A stretch of 64,000 nt of DNA from Murimonas intestini (GCA_003148945.1 QGGY01000001.1:248001-312000), one strand, 5' to 3'; shown: positions 8,421 through 18,012, counted from the stretch's first letter. Numbers and translations are program-made. The notes: generated by a model not told the origin, from the sequence alone.

Positions 8421-10124
8421 TTATACATTTAATCCCCTGTATCTGTTCAGGCATGCAAAGATCTCCTGCCTGCGGGGCATAGCGAGGCCGGAAGGCAGAT
8501 AGCTTCCGGGAACGACTGCGGCCAGCCCTTTTGATCTTAAAATGTTTTCCAGCGCATTTACTACAGATTGAAGATTGTTCCGCCCATTGAACAGGCTGTT
8601 TTCGGCATAAGTGAGGATATATCCCAGGGCAGTGCACTGCTCGGAGTCGGCCAGCTGTTCCACATAGCGCAGGTCAATATTTTCGCGGTTGATGCTAAAG
8701 CCGTCCCTTCCCATGGTTTTCATTTTCAGGCGGCTGTTGCCTTTGACCTCCGGGCTGGGGGAAGGGCAGCGTGACACGGAAGGCTTTGACGGCTCGCCGG
8801 CAGGGCCTGTGAGCATAGGAAAGGCAAGAGCCTCTTTCTTGGCAAATTCCGTAATTTCCCTTGGAATATAACGGTCCATCTGGATAATGTAGTCGGCGAT
8901 ATGAAAATAAGAGCCGGAACTTCCGGCTACTATGACAGAAGAAATACCGTATTTCTCATATAACAGGCGGGCGCGCTCGATAAATGGAGTGATCGGTTCC
9001 TGGTCCCGGTGTACGACACGCTGCATAAGCTCGTCCCGAACCATAAAGTTTGTGGCGCTGGTATCTTCGTCAATTAAAAGCAGTGAAGACCCGCTTTCTA
9101 TGGCTTCCACCACGTTTGCAGCCTGGGAAGTGCTGCCGCTGGCGTCCTCTGTATAGAAAGAAACAGTGTCCCGGCCGTTTGGCAGGTCATTTACAAACAT
9201 GGAAATATCCGCTTTTTTAATGCTTCTGCCGTCCTCGGCGCGTATCTTCATGGCTGAAGCATCTGTTATGACATATTCACGCCCGTCCCCTCCGATATGA
9301 TTATACACGCCCAGCTCCAGGGCCTTCAGCAGTGTTGATTTTCCGTGATATCCGCCGCCTACGATAAGAGTGATGCCCTTTGGTATGCCCATGCCGGCGA
9401 CAGGGCCCCGGTGGGGCAGCATAAGTGTTACTTCCATGGATGCAGGCGATGTAAATGGTACGCTGTCTTTCATTGGGCGCTGGGAGACACCGGATTCCCT
9501 GGGAAGGACGGAGCCGTTAGCAATGAACGAGGTCAGCCCGAGGATGGGAAGCTGTTCCCTGATATACTGCTGGTCTTCAGAGAGAGAAATAACGGATCCC
9601 ACCTTCCTGGGATCCAGCTTGGCGTAGAAACAAACTGAATTTACACATTCAGGAAGAAAATCAAAAAAGATTTTGATAAGCTCCTGGGAATTGATTGTCC
9701 GGCCATTAGCGGGGAATCCTACCTCCAGCCGGATCATGAGGCTTCCGTCAGAGGGGGAGATCTCACAGGCGGTCCGCTCAAGAATCTCCTGTCCGCATTT
9801 GCTTACAGATATAAGTCCGCTTTTTCCTGACCCCTTTGCTTTGAAATTATACTTGTCAATCTTTTGCTTAAACAGGCGCAGCAGATAGTCGCAGAGGGCA
9901 GTCCTTTTGTAGGGCTTATCATAGGTTTCAGAGGGAAAACCGGCGGCTTTGCCCTGTATCTGTATACTTACTTTAGAGGGAGATGCAAAGGGGTCCCCCT
10001 GGACATGGTCAATAGATAATACGTATTTTGGAAATGAATAACTGCCTTTTGTATCTTTGTATGCAGGATAGCTGCGGTGGTCAATGGAGCGCAGCAGTTT
10101 TTCCAAATCTGTTGAATTCTTCAT
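8421..10124 (-). CDS. ABC-class ATPase, PF09818 type
   Basis: A 567-residue predicted ATPase of the stand-alone ABC-class family (PF09818). The P-loop reads GGGYHGKSTLL near residues 255-265, the Walker-B-like segment is SSLLLIDEDTSATNFM, and a conserved N-terminal domain (SYPAYKDTKGSY, YVLSIDHVQGDPFASPS) precedes the nucleotide domain. There are no membrane segments and no transporter partners nearby. The function of the family is not established. The start at 10124 has AAGGAAAA upstream; an extension to 10238 would run into the divergent gene and lacks an RBS. It is followed by a small acidic ORF in the same transcript. Confidence 0.88.
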   Translation of the reverse strand: MKNSTDLEKLLRSIDHRSYPAYKDTKGSYSFPKYVLSIDHVQGDPFASPSKVSIQIQGKAAGFPSETYDKPYKRTALCDYLLRLFKQKIDKYNFKAKGSGKSGLISVSKCGQEILERTACEISPSDGSLMIRLEVGFPANGRTINSQELIKIFFDFLPECVNSVCFYAKLDPRKVGSVISLSEDQQYIREQLPILGLTSFIANGSVLPRESGVSQRPMKDSVPFTSPASMEVTLMLPHRGPVAGMGIPKGITLIVGGGYHGKSTLLKALELGVYNHIGGDGREYVITDASAMKIRAEDGRSIKKADISMFVNDLPNGRDTVSFYTEDASGSTSQAANVVEAIESGSSLLLIDEDTSATNFMVRDELMQRVVHRDQEPITPFIERARLLYEKYGISSVIVAGSSGSYFHIADYIIQMDRYIPREITEFAKKEALAFPMLTGPAGEPSKPSVSRCPSPSPEVKGNSRLKMKTMGRDGFSINRENIDLRYVEQLADSEQCTALGYILTYAENSLFNGRNNLQSVVNALENILRSKGLAAVVPGSYLPSGLAMPRRQEIFACLNRYRGLNV

Positions 10125-10231
10125 GTATGTTATTTTCCTTTCATCTGATAATATTGTGCTGATCTGCACCACAGATAGTATAGCATATTTCGCGTAAGAT
10201 GATATAATATTTTGTAACAGGAGGGATACAA

Positions 10232-11110
10232 ATGGCAATGTTAAACAAAGGTGATACAGCGGCGCTGGTGTGCTGTTCTAATGGATTAAGGCCGTCTGAG
10301 AAACAAAGGATAGATACTCTGGCAGATATACTGGGGGATATGGGGATCAGGACGGCAGTTTCAGCTGTAATGTATGCAGCTTCAACGCACTATGCCGGAA
10401 CAGGGAAAAAACGGGCGGAAGCGTTTATGGAGCTGTACTGCAGGAAAGACGTGAGAGCTGTATTTGACGTGTCGGGCGGGGACCTGGCAAATGAGGTGCT
10501 GCCGCATCTGGATTATGGGATATTTATAAGAGAGCCGAAGCCTGTGTTTGGATACAGTGATCTGACAGTTCTTTTGAATGCTGTAAATGCTTCGGCGGGT
10601 ATGGAGACATATCTGTATCAGATCAGGAATCTGACAGGGGCTTGTGGGGACAGGCAGAGGGAAGAGTTTTACAGGACAGCCATGGGCGGCAGTGCATGTC
10701 TCTATGATTTTGAATTTAAGTTTCTGCGGGGATCCGGGATGGAAGGAATCATGGCGGGAGGAAATATACGGTGTCTGCTGAAGCTGGCAGGTACACCCTG
10801 GTGGCCGGATTTTGCGGGGAAGCTCCTTTTTCTGGAGAGCAGAAGCGGAGACGCGGCAAAGATGGCCACATATCTGTGCCAGCTGGAACAGACGGGGGCC
10901 CTGGATAAGGTAAACGGAATCCTCCTGGGGACATTTACACAGATGGAAGAGGAAGGCTGCAGACCGCGGATAGAGGAACTGGTGCTGAATATAACTGAAA
11001 AGAGAGGAGTACCTGTGGCTGCTACGCCCCAGATAGGTCATGGCAGCGATTCCAGGTGCCTGATATTGGGCAGGAATTATTGTCTGAACCTTCAAGGGAA
11101 AACATTATAG
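10232..11110 (+). CDS. S66 family LD-carboxypeptidase-like protein (MccF/LdcA type)
   Basis: A 292-residue protein of the muramoyltetrapeptide carboxypeptidase/MccF family. The nucleophile elbow is FGYSDLTVLL and the C-terminal catalytic His region is PQIGHGSDSR; a Glu lies in the FLESRSGDAAKM segment, completing the Ser-Glu-His triad of S66 peptidases. These enzymes remove the terminal D-Ala from murein tetrapeptides or inactivate microcin-type nucleotide peptides. RBS GGAGGG lies 6 bases before ATG. It is divergent from the PF09818-type ATPase with about 110 bases between them. At 292 aa it is slightly shorter than typical LdcA. Confidence 0.87.
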   Translation: MAMLNKGDTAALVCCSNGLRPSEKQRIDTLADILGDMGIRTAVSAVMYAASTHYAGTGKKRAEAFMELYCRKDVRAVFDVSGGDLANEVLPHLDYGIFIREPKPVFGYSDLTVLLNAVNASAGMETYLYQIRNLTGACGDRQREEFYRTAMGGSACLYDFEFKFLRGSGMEGIMAGGNIRCLLKLAGTPWWPDFAGKLLFLESRSGDAAKMATYLCQLEQTGALDKVNGILLGTFTQMEEEGCRPRIEELVLNITEKRGVPVAATPQIGHGSDSRCLILGRNYCLNLQGKTL

Positions 11111-11126
11111 AATTATAAATAAATAG

Positions 11127-11155
11127 TTGACAGCACTTAGATTATGTGGTAGATT
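11127..11155 (+). promoter_or_regulatory. Promoter of the ilvB T-box transcript
   Basis: TTGACA (11127-11132), 17-base spacer, TAGATT (11150-11155), just upstream of the T-box leader. Confidence 0.75.
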
Positions 11156-11179
11156 ATATAAAAATAAACAGATTGTAAA

Positions 11180-11526
11180 TGCAGTGACAGGGAGTAGTAC
11201 ATGTTTGGCGGAATTCAGAGAGAAGGCGGCTGGTGAAAGCCTTTATTCTTAGAATATGGAAGTAGCCCTTGAGCAGTGGATTGAACGGGATCAGGCATAG
11301 AGATTCTAAGTAGACTCCAACGGAAGTTTCCGCCGTTACGAGGAAAGCGGTATCGATATTTATCCGTACTGATCAAGTCAGAAAATATAGCAGAAGCAGA
11401 TATTTTCAAATGTCAGGAGGAGATATCCGTACTGGCATGAGAGCAGAAATTAGTTTCTGAATTTAGGTGGTACCACGGATGATGAATTCGCCCTAAGCTG
11501 GAGAGATCCAGTTTAGGGCTTTTTCT
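11180..11526 (+). promoter_or_regulatory. T-box riboswitch controlling ilvB-ilvN, valine (GUA) specifier proposed
   Basis: tRNA-sensing leader. Visible parts are the AGTAGTA specifier-loop strand after basal AGGG (11189-11199), AGAGAG, the apical hairpin around GGCTGGTGAAAGCC, and then GAA-GTA-G-CCCTTGAGC (11259-11273), which places GTA (11262-11264) in the specifier position. The T-box bulge sequence AGGTGGTACCACGG is at 11465-11478, and the terminator CCCTAAGCTGG/CCAGTTTAGGG with a T run is at 11491-11526. Uncharged tRNA-Val would favour the antiterminator and switch on acetolactate synthase. The layout matches the leuA T-box in this window, where the same position reads CTC (Leu). Confidence 0.9.
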
Positions 11527-11588
11527 GTTACATAGGAAAGTTCGTCCTATGTATTTATATTAAAAAATTTGAAGGAGGAATGAAAGGT

Positions 11589-13313
11589 ATGGAAATGAAA
11601 GGAACAGAATTATTTGTAAAAGCATTAAAAGAAGAAGGCGTTGAGACATTGTTTGCATATCCGGGCGGGATGGCTATAGACCTTTTTGATGCTCTGTATG
11701 GCCAGGATGAAATTGATGTGGTGCTGCCGCGGCATGAGCAGGGCCTGATCCATGCAGCCGACGGATATGCCCGTTCTACCGGGAAGACAGGAGTATGCCT
11801 TGTAACGAGCGGACCGGGCGCTACAAATCTGGTCACAGGGATCGCTACGGCAAACTTTGACAGTGTTCCTCTTGTATGCTTTACCGGGCAGGTTCCCACA
11901 CATTTAATTGGAAATGACGCTTTTCAGGAGGTTGATATAGTAGGAGTTACAAGAAATATCTGTAAATATGCCGTAACCGTAAGAGAGAGGGAAAAACTGG
12001 GAGAAGTGATTAAAAAAGCCTTCTATATTGCTCGGACAGGCAAACCGGGCCCCGTATTAGTAGATATTCCAAAAGATATCCAGCAGGAATATGGGAGCGG
12101 TGAGTATCCTGATACCGTTACGGTCCGGGGATACAGACCGAACACGGGTGTGCATGCAGGCCAGATAAGACGTGCCATGGATGTGCTTGAGAAGGCCAGC
12201 CGGCCGGTATTCCTCATTGGGGGAGGTGTTAATATAGCCAGGGCCCAGAAAGAAATGACCATGCTCACTGAGAAGACGGGAGTGCCTGTAATCACTACGA
12301 TCATGGGGAAGGGGGCCATACCTACCAGCCATCCTAATTATGTGGGAAATATAGGAATGCACGGCAACTACGCATCTAACCAGGCAGTTACCAGATGCGA
12401 TGTCCTCTTTTCTATAGGGACCAGATTTAATGACAGGATCACAGGGAAAATCAATGAATTTGCTCCTCATGCAAAAATAATCCATATTGATATAGATACA
12501 GCATCAATTTCAAGGAATATACAGGTTGATATCCCCATAGTTGCAGATGCCAGGGAAGCAATCTTAAAAATGCTTGAGGATGCGAAGCCGCTCCCTGTGG
12601 AAGAGTGGAAAAGACAGATCAGTGAATGGAAAGAAGAATATCCAATCCATATGAAAAAATATCAGGGGATGACACCTCAAATCATACTTGAGGAGATCAA
12701 TAAGATGTTTCCTGAGTCGATTGTTGTAACAGATGTAGGGCAGAACCAGCTCTGGACAACACAGTATCTGGAACTGGATGAAAAACGCCAGCTGCTCACA
12801 TCAGGCGGACTTGGAACCATGGGATATGGATTCCCGGCAGCTATAGGCGCACAGATAGGAAATCCGGACAAGACAGTGATCTGTGTGTCGGGAGACGGCG
12901 GGATGCAGATGAATATACAGGAAATGGCCACGGCAGTGGCGCTGGAACTTCCTGTCATCATCTGTGTGCTGAATAACGGATATCTGGGGAATGTGCGGCA
13001 GTGGCAGGAAATGTTTTTTGACAAGAGGTATTCCAGTACCTGCCTGTGCTACAGGAGAAGCTGTGAGCGCGATTGTATGAACAGAGATAAGAAATGCCCG
13101 AAGTACTCTCCTGACTTCATAAAACTGGCTGAAAGCTATGATGCGGCCGGTATAAGAGTTGAATGTACAGAAGATATACGGCCGGCGTTTGAGAGGGCAA
13201 AGGCAAATAAAAATTCACCTACACTGATTGAGTTTATTATAGAGCGGGAAGCAAACGTGCTTCCGATCGTACCTGGCGGAAATGCAATAAAAGACATGAT
13301 TATGGATTGTTAG
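11589..13313 (+). CDS. ilvB: Acetolactate synthase large subunit
   Basis: Thiamine-diphosphate enzyme that condenses two pyruvates, or pyruvate with 2-oxobutyrate, at the head of valine, leucine and isoleucine synthesis. From ATG 11589 (GGAGG about 10 bases upstream; ATG 11580 sits too close to it) the protein is 574 aa. The ThDP glutamate is E50 in PRHEQGLIHAADGYA; the ThDP/Mg motif GDGGMQMNIQE...NNGYLGNVRQW lies near 435-475. A feature I would not expect in the textbook enzyme is a cysteine-rich insertion right after RYSST, with Cys at 485, 487, 492, 496 and 503. It is regulated by the T-box upstream and followed 13 bases later by ilvN. Confidence 0.95.
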   Translation: MEMKGTELFVKALKEEGVETLFAYPGGMAIDLFDALYGQDEIDVVLPRHEQGLIHAADGYARSTGKTGVCLVTSGPGATNLVTGIATANFDSVPLVCFTGQVPTHLIGNDAFQEVDIVGVTRNICKYAVTVREREKLGEVIKKAFYIARTGKPGPVLVDIPKDIQQEYGSGEYPDTVTVRGYRPNTGVHAGQIRRAMDVLEKASRPVFLIGGGVNIARAQKEMTMLTEKTGVPVITTIMGKGAIPTSHPNYVGNIGMHGNYASNQAVTRCDVLFSIGTRFNDRITGKINEFAPHAKIIHIDIDTASISRNIQVDIPIVADAREAILKMLEDAKPLPVEEWKRQISEWKEEYPIHMKKYQGMTPQIILEEINKMFPESIVVTDVGQNQLWTTQYLELDEKRQLLTSGGLGTMGYGFPAAIGAQIGNPDKTVICVSGDGGMQMNIQEMATAVALELPVIICVLNNGYLGNVRQWQEMFFDKRYSSTCLCYRRSCERDCMNRDKKCPKYSPDFIKLAESYDAAGIRVECTEDIRPAFERAKANKNSPTLIEFIIEREANVLPIVPGGNAIKDMIMDC

Positions 13314-13326
13314 GAGGACGAAAGTA

Positions 13327-13830
13327 ATGGAAAAGAAGAGATGGATCTGTCTGTTTGTGGAAAATGAAATAGGTACCCTGGCCAGGATTTCGGGCCTGTT
13401 TTCTGGAAAATCGTATAACCTTGACAGCCTTACAGTGGGAGAGACAGAAGATCCCACGATCTCCAGGATGACTATCAGCCTTACGAGTGATGACCGCACG
13501 TTTGAGCAGGTCAAAAAACAGCTGAACAGAAGTGTGGAAGTAATAAAGGTCATTGACTATACAGATATTCCTATTCATATGAAGGAACTGATGTATGTGA
13601 AGGTGGGCCATTGCTCTGAAAGTGATAAGGCGGAGCTGTTCAGGATCGCACAGGTATTTCAGGTGTCTATCGCTGACTGTGACAAGACTTCATATATTCT
13701 GGAATGCCTTCAGACAGAAGAAAAAAATGATGACATGATAAGGCTCCTCCAAAAGATATTCCCCAACCGCATCGAGGTGGTGCGGGGAGGCAGTGTGGCT
13801 ATAGAGGCTCTGAGTATGACTGTGAGATAA
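13327..13830 (+). CDS. ilvN: Acetolactate synthase small (regulatory) subunit, copy 1
   Basis: A 167-residue ACT-domain protein, start RWICLFVENEIGTLARISGLFSGKSYNLDSLTVG, the typical IlvN/IlvH opening that binds valine for feedback control. RBS AGGAGG lies 8 bases before ATG. It follows ilvB directly and should share its T-box control. It is clearly diverged from the second small-subunit gene in this window: its C-terminal half is rich in Cys/Asp and ends EVVRGGSVAIEALSM rather than the usual LARTGITGLSRG. Confidence 0.92.
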   Translation: MEKKRWICLFVENEIGTLARISGLFSGKSYNLDSLTVGETEDPTISRMTISLTSDDRTFEQVKKQLNRSVEVIKVIDYTDIPIHMKELMYVKVGHCSESDKAELFRIAQVFQVSIADCDKTSYILECLQTEEKNDDMIRLLQKIFPNRIEVVRGGSVAIEALSMTVR

Positions 13831-13856
13831 TAAAAGAAATAATCATAAGGGAATTG

Positions 13857-13885
13857 TTGAAAAGAGGGGGAATCCGTAGTAAGAT
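13857..13885 (+). promoter_or_regulatory. Promoter for the DUF6472-type gene
   Basis: TTGAAA (13857-13862), 17-base spacer, TAAGAT (13880-13885), 22 bases before the start codon of the small gene. Confidence 0.55.
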
Positions 13886-13907
13886 AAAATGCAGGAGGTG
13901 AATGACG

Positions 13908-14090
13908 ATGCCGGGAAAGGGCAATTGTGAATGCTGCATTAATTATTCTTACGATGAAGAGTGTGGTTTTTATGTATGTGAAGTAAACCTGGATGAGGAT
14001 GAGATGGGGCGTTTTATGAGAAATGATTTCTCAGACTGCCCGTATTTCCAGTACAATGATGAATATAAAATTGTCAGGAAGCAGATGTGA
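13908..14090 (+). CDS. DUF6472 family small Cys-rich protein
   Basis: A 60-residue acidic protein with CECCINYSYDEECGFYVC and a later DCPYFQ, giving six cysteines in CxCC and CxxxxxxC arrangements that could bind a metal. It matches my recollection of DUF6472, a family largely confined to Lachnospiraceae and relatives, with no known function. AGGAGG at 13893-13898 favours ATG 13908; the ATG at 13902 is only 3 bases away from the RBS. It stands between ilvN and the CBS-domain gene and appears to have its own promoter. Confidence 0.75.
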   Translation: MPGKGNCECCINYSYDEECGFYVCEVNLDEDEMGRFMRNDFSDCPYFQYNDEYKIVRKQM

Positions 14091-14192
14091 TCTGGCTGAA
14101 TATAACCTATATTTATAACAGCCATGAATATTATGTATTTTATTTATGGAAAAGAATGTGCTATATTAATTTGACGAGACGAGGTAAAAGAA

Positions 14193-14648
14193 ATGAATGT
14201 ATTGTTTTTCCTGACGCCTAAGAGCGAACTGGCTTATCTCTATGACGATTTTTCACTGAGGCAGGCACTGGAAAAAATGGAGCATTACCGATACAGTGCG
14301 GTGCCGGTCATCAACCGGAGGGGTAACTACGTAGGGACATTGACGGAAGGTGACCTGCTCTGGGACATAAAAGATAAATATCTGCTGGATCTGCACAAGG
14401 CTGAAGATATTCCTTTGAGCCAGATCAGAAGGCACTGGTACAATGAGCCGGTAAATGTAAACTGCGAGATTGAAGATCTTGTACTGACTTCAATGAACCA
14501 GAACTTTGTTCCGGTCATTGATGATAATCAGATTTTTATTGGAATAATAACAAGGAAAGATATCATCCAGTATTGTTATAACTGTTATAAAAATTCAGAA
14601 AAAGAAATGCTTGAGCTGAGGGGAAAAGATGGATCAGAAGAAATTTAA
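14193..14648 (+). CDS. CBS domain protein
   Basis: A 151-residue protein made of two CBS motifs: residues ~1-65 (SLRQALEKMEHYRYSAVPVINRRGNYVGTLTEGDLLW) and ~75-130 (VNCEIEDLVLTSMNQNFVPVIDDNQIFIGIITRKDII). A CBS pair usually binds adenosyl ligands (AMP, ATP, S-adenosylmethionine) and regulates a partner. There is no catalytic domain. Its 3' end overlaps the start of the homocysteine S-methyltransferase gene by 20 bases, so the two are translationally linked. Sensing of S-adenosylmethionine is an attractive but unproved idea. Confidence 0.9.
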   Translation: MNVLFFLTPKSELAYLYDDFSLRQALEKMEHYRYSAVPVINRRGNYVGTLTEGDLLWDIKDKYLLDLHKAEDIPLSQIRRHWYNEPVNVNCEIEDLVLTSMNQNFVPVIDDNQIFIGIITRKDIIQYCYNCYKNSEKEMLELRGKDGSEEI

Positions 14649-15840
14649 GGAGCTGACAGACGGGAAGATCATCCTGCTGGACGGAGCCACGGGGACCTGC
14701 CTGCAGAAAGCAGGGATGCCGGCGGGCGTATGCCAGGAGCTGTGGGCCAGTGAACATCCTGATATTATTCTTGAACTTCAGAAAGGGTATGTGGATGCGG
14801 GTTCACAGATCATATACGCGCCTACTTTCACAGCCAACAGGTATCACCTCAGGGAATACGGGCTGCAGGATGAGACTGTCCGTCTGAACAGAGAGCTGGT
14901 AGAGCTGTCAAAGGCCGCAGCAGGAGGCCGGGCTTATGTGGCCGGCGATCTGAGTATGACAGGAGCCCAGTTGTACCCCATGGGTGATATGGGATTTGAT
15001 GAACTTGTGGATATATATAAAGAGCAGATAACAGCTCTTGTTGAGGCAGGCGCAGATCTCCTTGTGGTTGAGACCATGATGAGTCTTCAGGAGGCCAGGG
15101 CAGCTGTTATTGCTGCTAGGGAGACCTGCAGCCTACCTGTTATGGCTACTATGACCTTCCAGGAAAACGGGCGGACCCTTTATGGCACTGACCCGTCGGT
15201 GGCGGCAGCTGTCTTGCAGGATGCAGGGGCGGATGCTGTGGGAATAAACTGTTCAGCAGGACCGGACCTTATGGTACCTATGATCGAAAAGATGGCAGTG
15301 ACAGCAAGAGTGCCGCTCATTGCAAAGCCGAATGCGGGAAAGCCGTCATTTGATAAGGCAGGAAATGCCGTTTATAATATGGATCCCGGGACGTTCTGCA
15401 GTCATGCAGAAAAACTTATAAATGCAGGGGCATGTATCATAGGAGGATGCTGCGGCACCACACAGGAGCATATCAGAGCGCTGGCAGAGGGGGCAGAGAA
15501 AATGCCCATTCCCGTGTGGGAGGAGCGCAGCAAGATGCCGGAACTGGCGGCCACGGAACGTACACTTCTGGTCATTGACAAGGAGACAAAGACAGAGAGC
15601 ATAATATGCAGCAGAGATACTCTGAAGAACTTAGATGCATTGATGGATGAGACTGAAGAAAAAGAGGATGCGGATGCGCTGCTGATCATATTTGAAGACA
15701 GCCTGGATTCGGAAGAGGTGCAGGAGGTCCTGGAAACTGTCAGGGAGGTAACAGATAAGCCGCTTGGCTTCCAAGCCTGTGATATAAATGTCCTCGCACT
15801 GGCCAGACGCTATTATGCAGGGTGCGCTTTTGTGCGTTAG
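14629..15840 (+). CDS. Homocysteine S-methyltransferase family protein
   Basis: A 403-residue protein. Residues ~1-290 form the zinc-dependent homocysteine methyltransferase barrel: ILLDGATGT, then APTFTANRYHL, GINCSAGPD with the first zinc cysteine, and IIGGCCGTTQEHI with the other two. The remaining ~110 residues are an acidic segment (DETEEKEDADALL) that resembles neither the folate nor the cobalamin domain of full-length MetH and ends without a further domain. It is probably the homocysteine-binding half of a split methionine synthase, or a methyl donor-specific homocysteine methylase. RBS GAGGGG; the start overlaps the CBS gene. Confidence 0.87.
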   Translation: MDQKKFKELTDGKIILLDGATGTCLQKAGMPAGVCQELWASEHPDIILELQKGYVDAGSQIIYAPTFTANRYHLREYGLQDETVRLNRELVELSKAAAGGRAYVAGDLSMTGAQLYPMGDMGFDELVDIYKEQITALVEAGADLLVVETMMSLQEARAAVIAARETCSLPVMATMTFQENGRTLYGTDPSVAAAVLQDAGADAVGINCSAGPDLMVPMIEKMAVTARVPLIAKPNAGKPSFDKAGNAVYNMDPGTFCSHAEKLINAGACIIGGCCGTTQEHIRALAEGAEKMPIPVWEERSKMPELAATERTLLVIDKETKTESIICSRDTLKNLDALMDETEEKEDADALLIIFEDSLDSEEVQEVLETVREVTDKPLGFQACDINVLALARRYYAGCAFVR

Positions 15841-15887
15841 CTTTATATTAACTGTTACTTTGCTTTCTTACTTTAGCGAATTAAACA

Positions 15888-15916
15888 TTGACAAAGATTT
15901 TAATAATTGATAGAAT
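15888..15916 (+). promoter_or_regulatory. Promoter of second ilvN and ilvC
   Basis: TTGACA (15888-15893), 17-base spacer, TAGAAT (15911-15916), about 32 bases upstream of the start codon. No T-box is present, so this unit is controlled differently from ilvB. Confidence 0.8.
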
Positions 15917-15948
15917 GTTAGTAACTTTGAGTGAAAGTAGGGATATGG

Positions 15949-16446
15949 ATGAACAGAAGAGTGTTATCTATACTGGTAGACAATACATCAGGTGTCCTCA
16001 GCCGTGTGGCAGGGTTATTCAGCCGCCGCGGCTATAATATTGACAGCCTGACAGTAGGTGTTACGGCAGATCCCAGGTATTCCAGGATGACTGTCGTTGT
16101 GAATGGCGATGAGCTGATCTTAGACCAGATCACAAAACAGCTGGCCAAGCTGATCGATGTAATTGATATCAAGGTATTGGAAGAGTCAGAGAGCGTCAGC
16201 CGCGAACTGATTCTTGTAAAGGTAAGGGCTGATGCCCAGAACCGTCAGTCTATAATCGCGGTTGCGGATATATTCAGAGCCAAGATCGTTGATGTGGCTA
16301 TAGATTCCCTGATAATTGAACTGACAGGGAACCAGTCGAAGCTGGATGCTTTTATTAATCTTCTGGAGGGCTATGAGATACTTGAACTGGCCCGCACAGG
16401 AATCACAGGATTGTCCAGAGGTACAAAGGACGTCAAATATCTGTAG
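15949..16446 (+). CDS. ilvN: Acetolactate synthase small (regulatory) subunit, copy 2
   Basis: A 165-residue IlvN/IlvH protein with the classic ACT start RVLSILVDNTSGVLSRVAGLFSRRGYNIDSLTVG and the classic end LELARTGITGLSRG. ATG 15949 is preceded by TAGGGA; the in-frame GTG at 15931 is less likely. It has its own promoter and lies just upstream of ilvC. It is the more canonical of two small subunits in the window, so it may be the main partner of IlvB or provide a second mode of feedback. Confidence 0.93.
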   Translation: MNRRVLSILVDNTSGVLSRVAGLFSRRGYNIDSLTVGVTADPRYSRMTVVVNGDELILDQITKQLAKLIDVIDIKVLEESESVSRELILVKVRADAQNRQSIIAVADIFRAKIVDVAIDSLIIELTGNQSKLDAFINLLEGYEILELARTGITGLSRGTKDVKYL

Positions 16447-16544
16447 AGGAATTTCAGGGGATATTTATTACTGTGATACATAATTTATTATGCAGCAAGC
16501 CTGCATATAGGATGAAGTTCGCTAGAGGCTTTTCAAACCTTTAA

Positions 16545-17585
<1,041 letters not shown>

Positions 17586-17593
17586 TCTGAAAT

Positions 17594-18010
17594 ATGGATA
17601 ATGTGATTAAGAAAAATAATAGTAAAAAGACAGCTGTCATCGCGGTGATTTGTTTCATCGCGGTGATTGTCGTTGTGACAGCAGTATATTTTCTGAACAG
17701 GCCGGCTACCCAGAAGGGCGCTAAAACGATCACTGTGGAAGTGGTGGACGGCGGCGGAGCATCAGAAGAATTTGTGATACACACTGATTCAGAGTATCTG
17801 CGGCAGGCCATGGAGGAAGCCGGTATCGTCGGCGGAAATGAGAGTGACTATGGCCTTTGGGTCACAACTATGAATGGGATCGAAGCGGATGAGTCAAAGC
17901 AGGAGTGGTGGTGCTTTACTAAAGGGGGAGCGATGGTTGAGACCGGTGTTGATACAACTCCGGTTGCAGACGGGGATCATTTTGAGGCAACCCTGACAAC
18001 TGGTTACTGA
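17594..18010 (+). CDS. DUF4430 domain protein, membrane-anchored
   Basis: A 138-residue protein with an N-terminal uncleaved anchor (KKTAVIAVICFIAVIVVVTAVYF, residues ~12-34) and an external DUF4430 (transcobalamin C-terminal-like) domain ending WWCFTKGGAMVETG...DGDHFEATLTTGY. In vertebrates the related fold caps cobalamin. Here it is followed 2 bases later by an ECF transporter S component, a pairing seen in Firmicutes, so it is likely to capture the ligand of that transporter at the cell surface. The RBS is weak; the gene sits directly behind ilvC. Confidence 0.82.
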   Translation: MDNVIKKNNSKKTAVIAVICFIAVIVVVTAVYFLNRPATQKGAKTITVEVVDGGGASEEFVIHTDSEYLRQAMEEAGIVGGNESDYGLWVTTMNGIEADESKQEWWCFTKGGAMVETGVDTTPVADGDHFEATLTTGY

Positions 18011-18012
18011 TC

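Noticed and set aside
8359-8637. Longer minus-strand frame reading into the small acidic protein
   Set aside because: The upstream part overlaps the end of the PF09818-type ATPase in another frame, and the AAGGAG-ATG at 8358 is a far better start.
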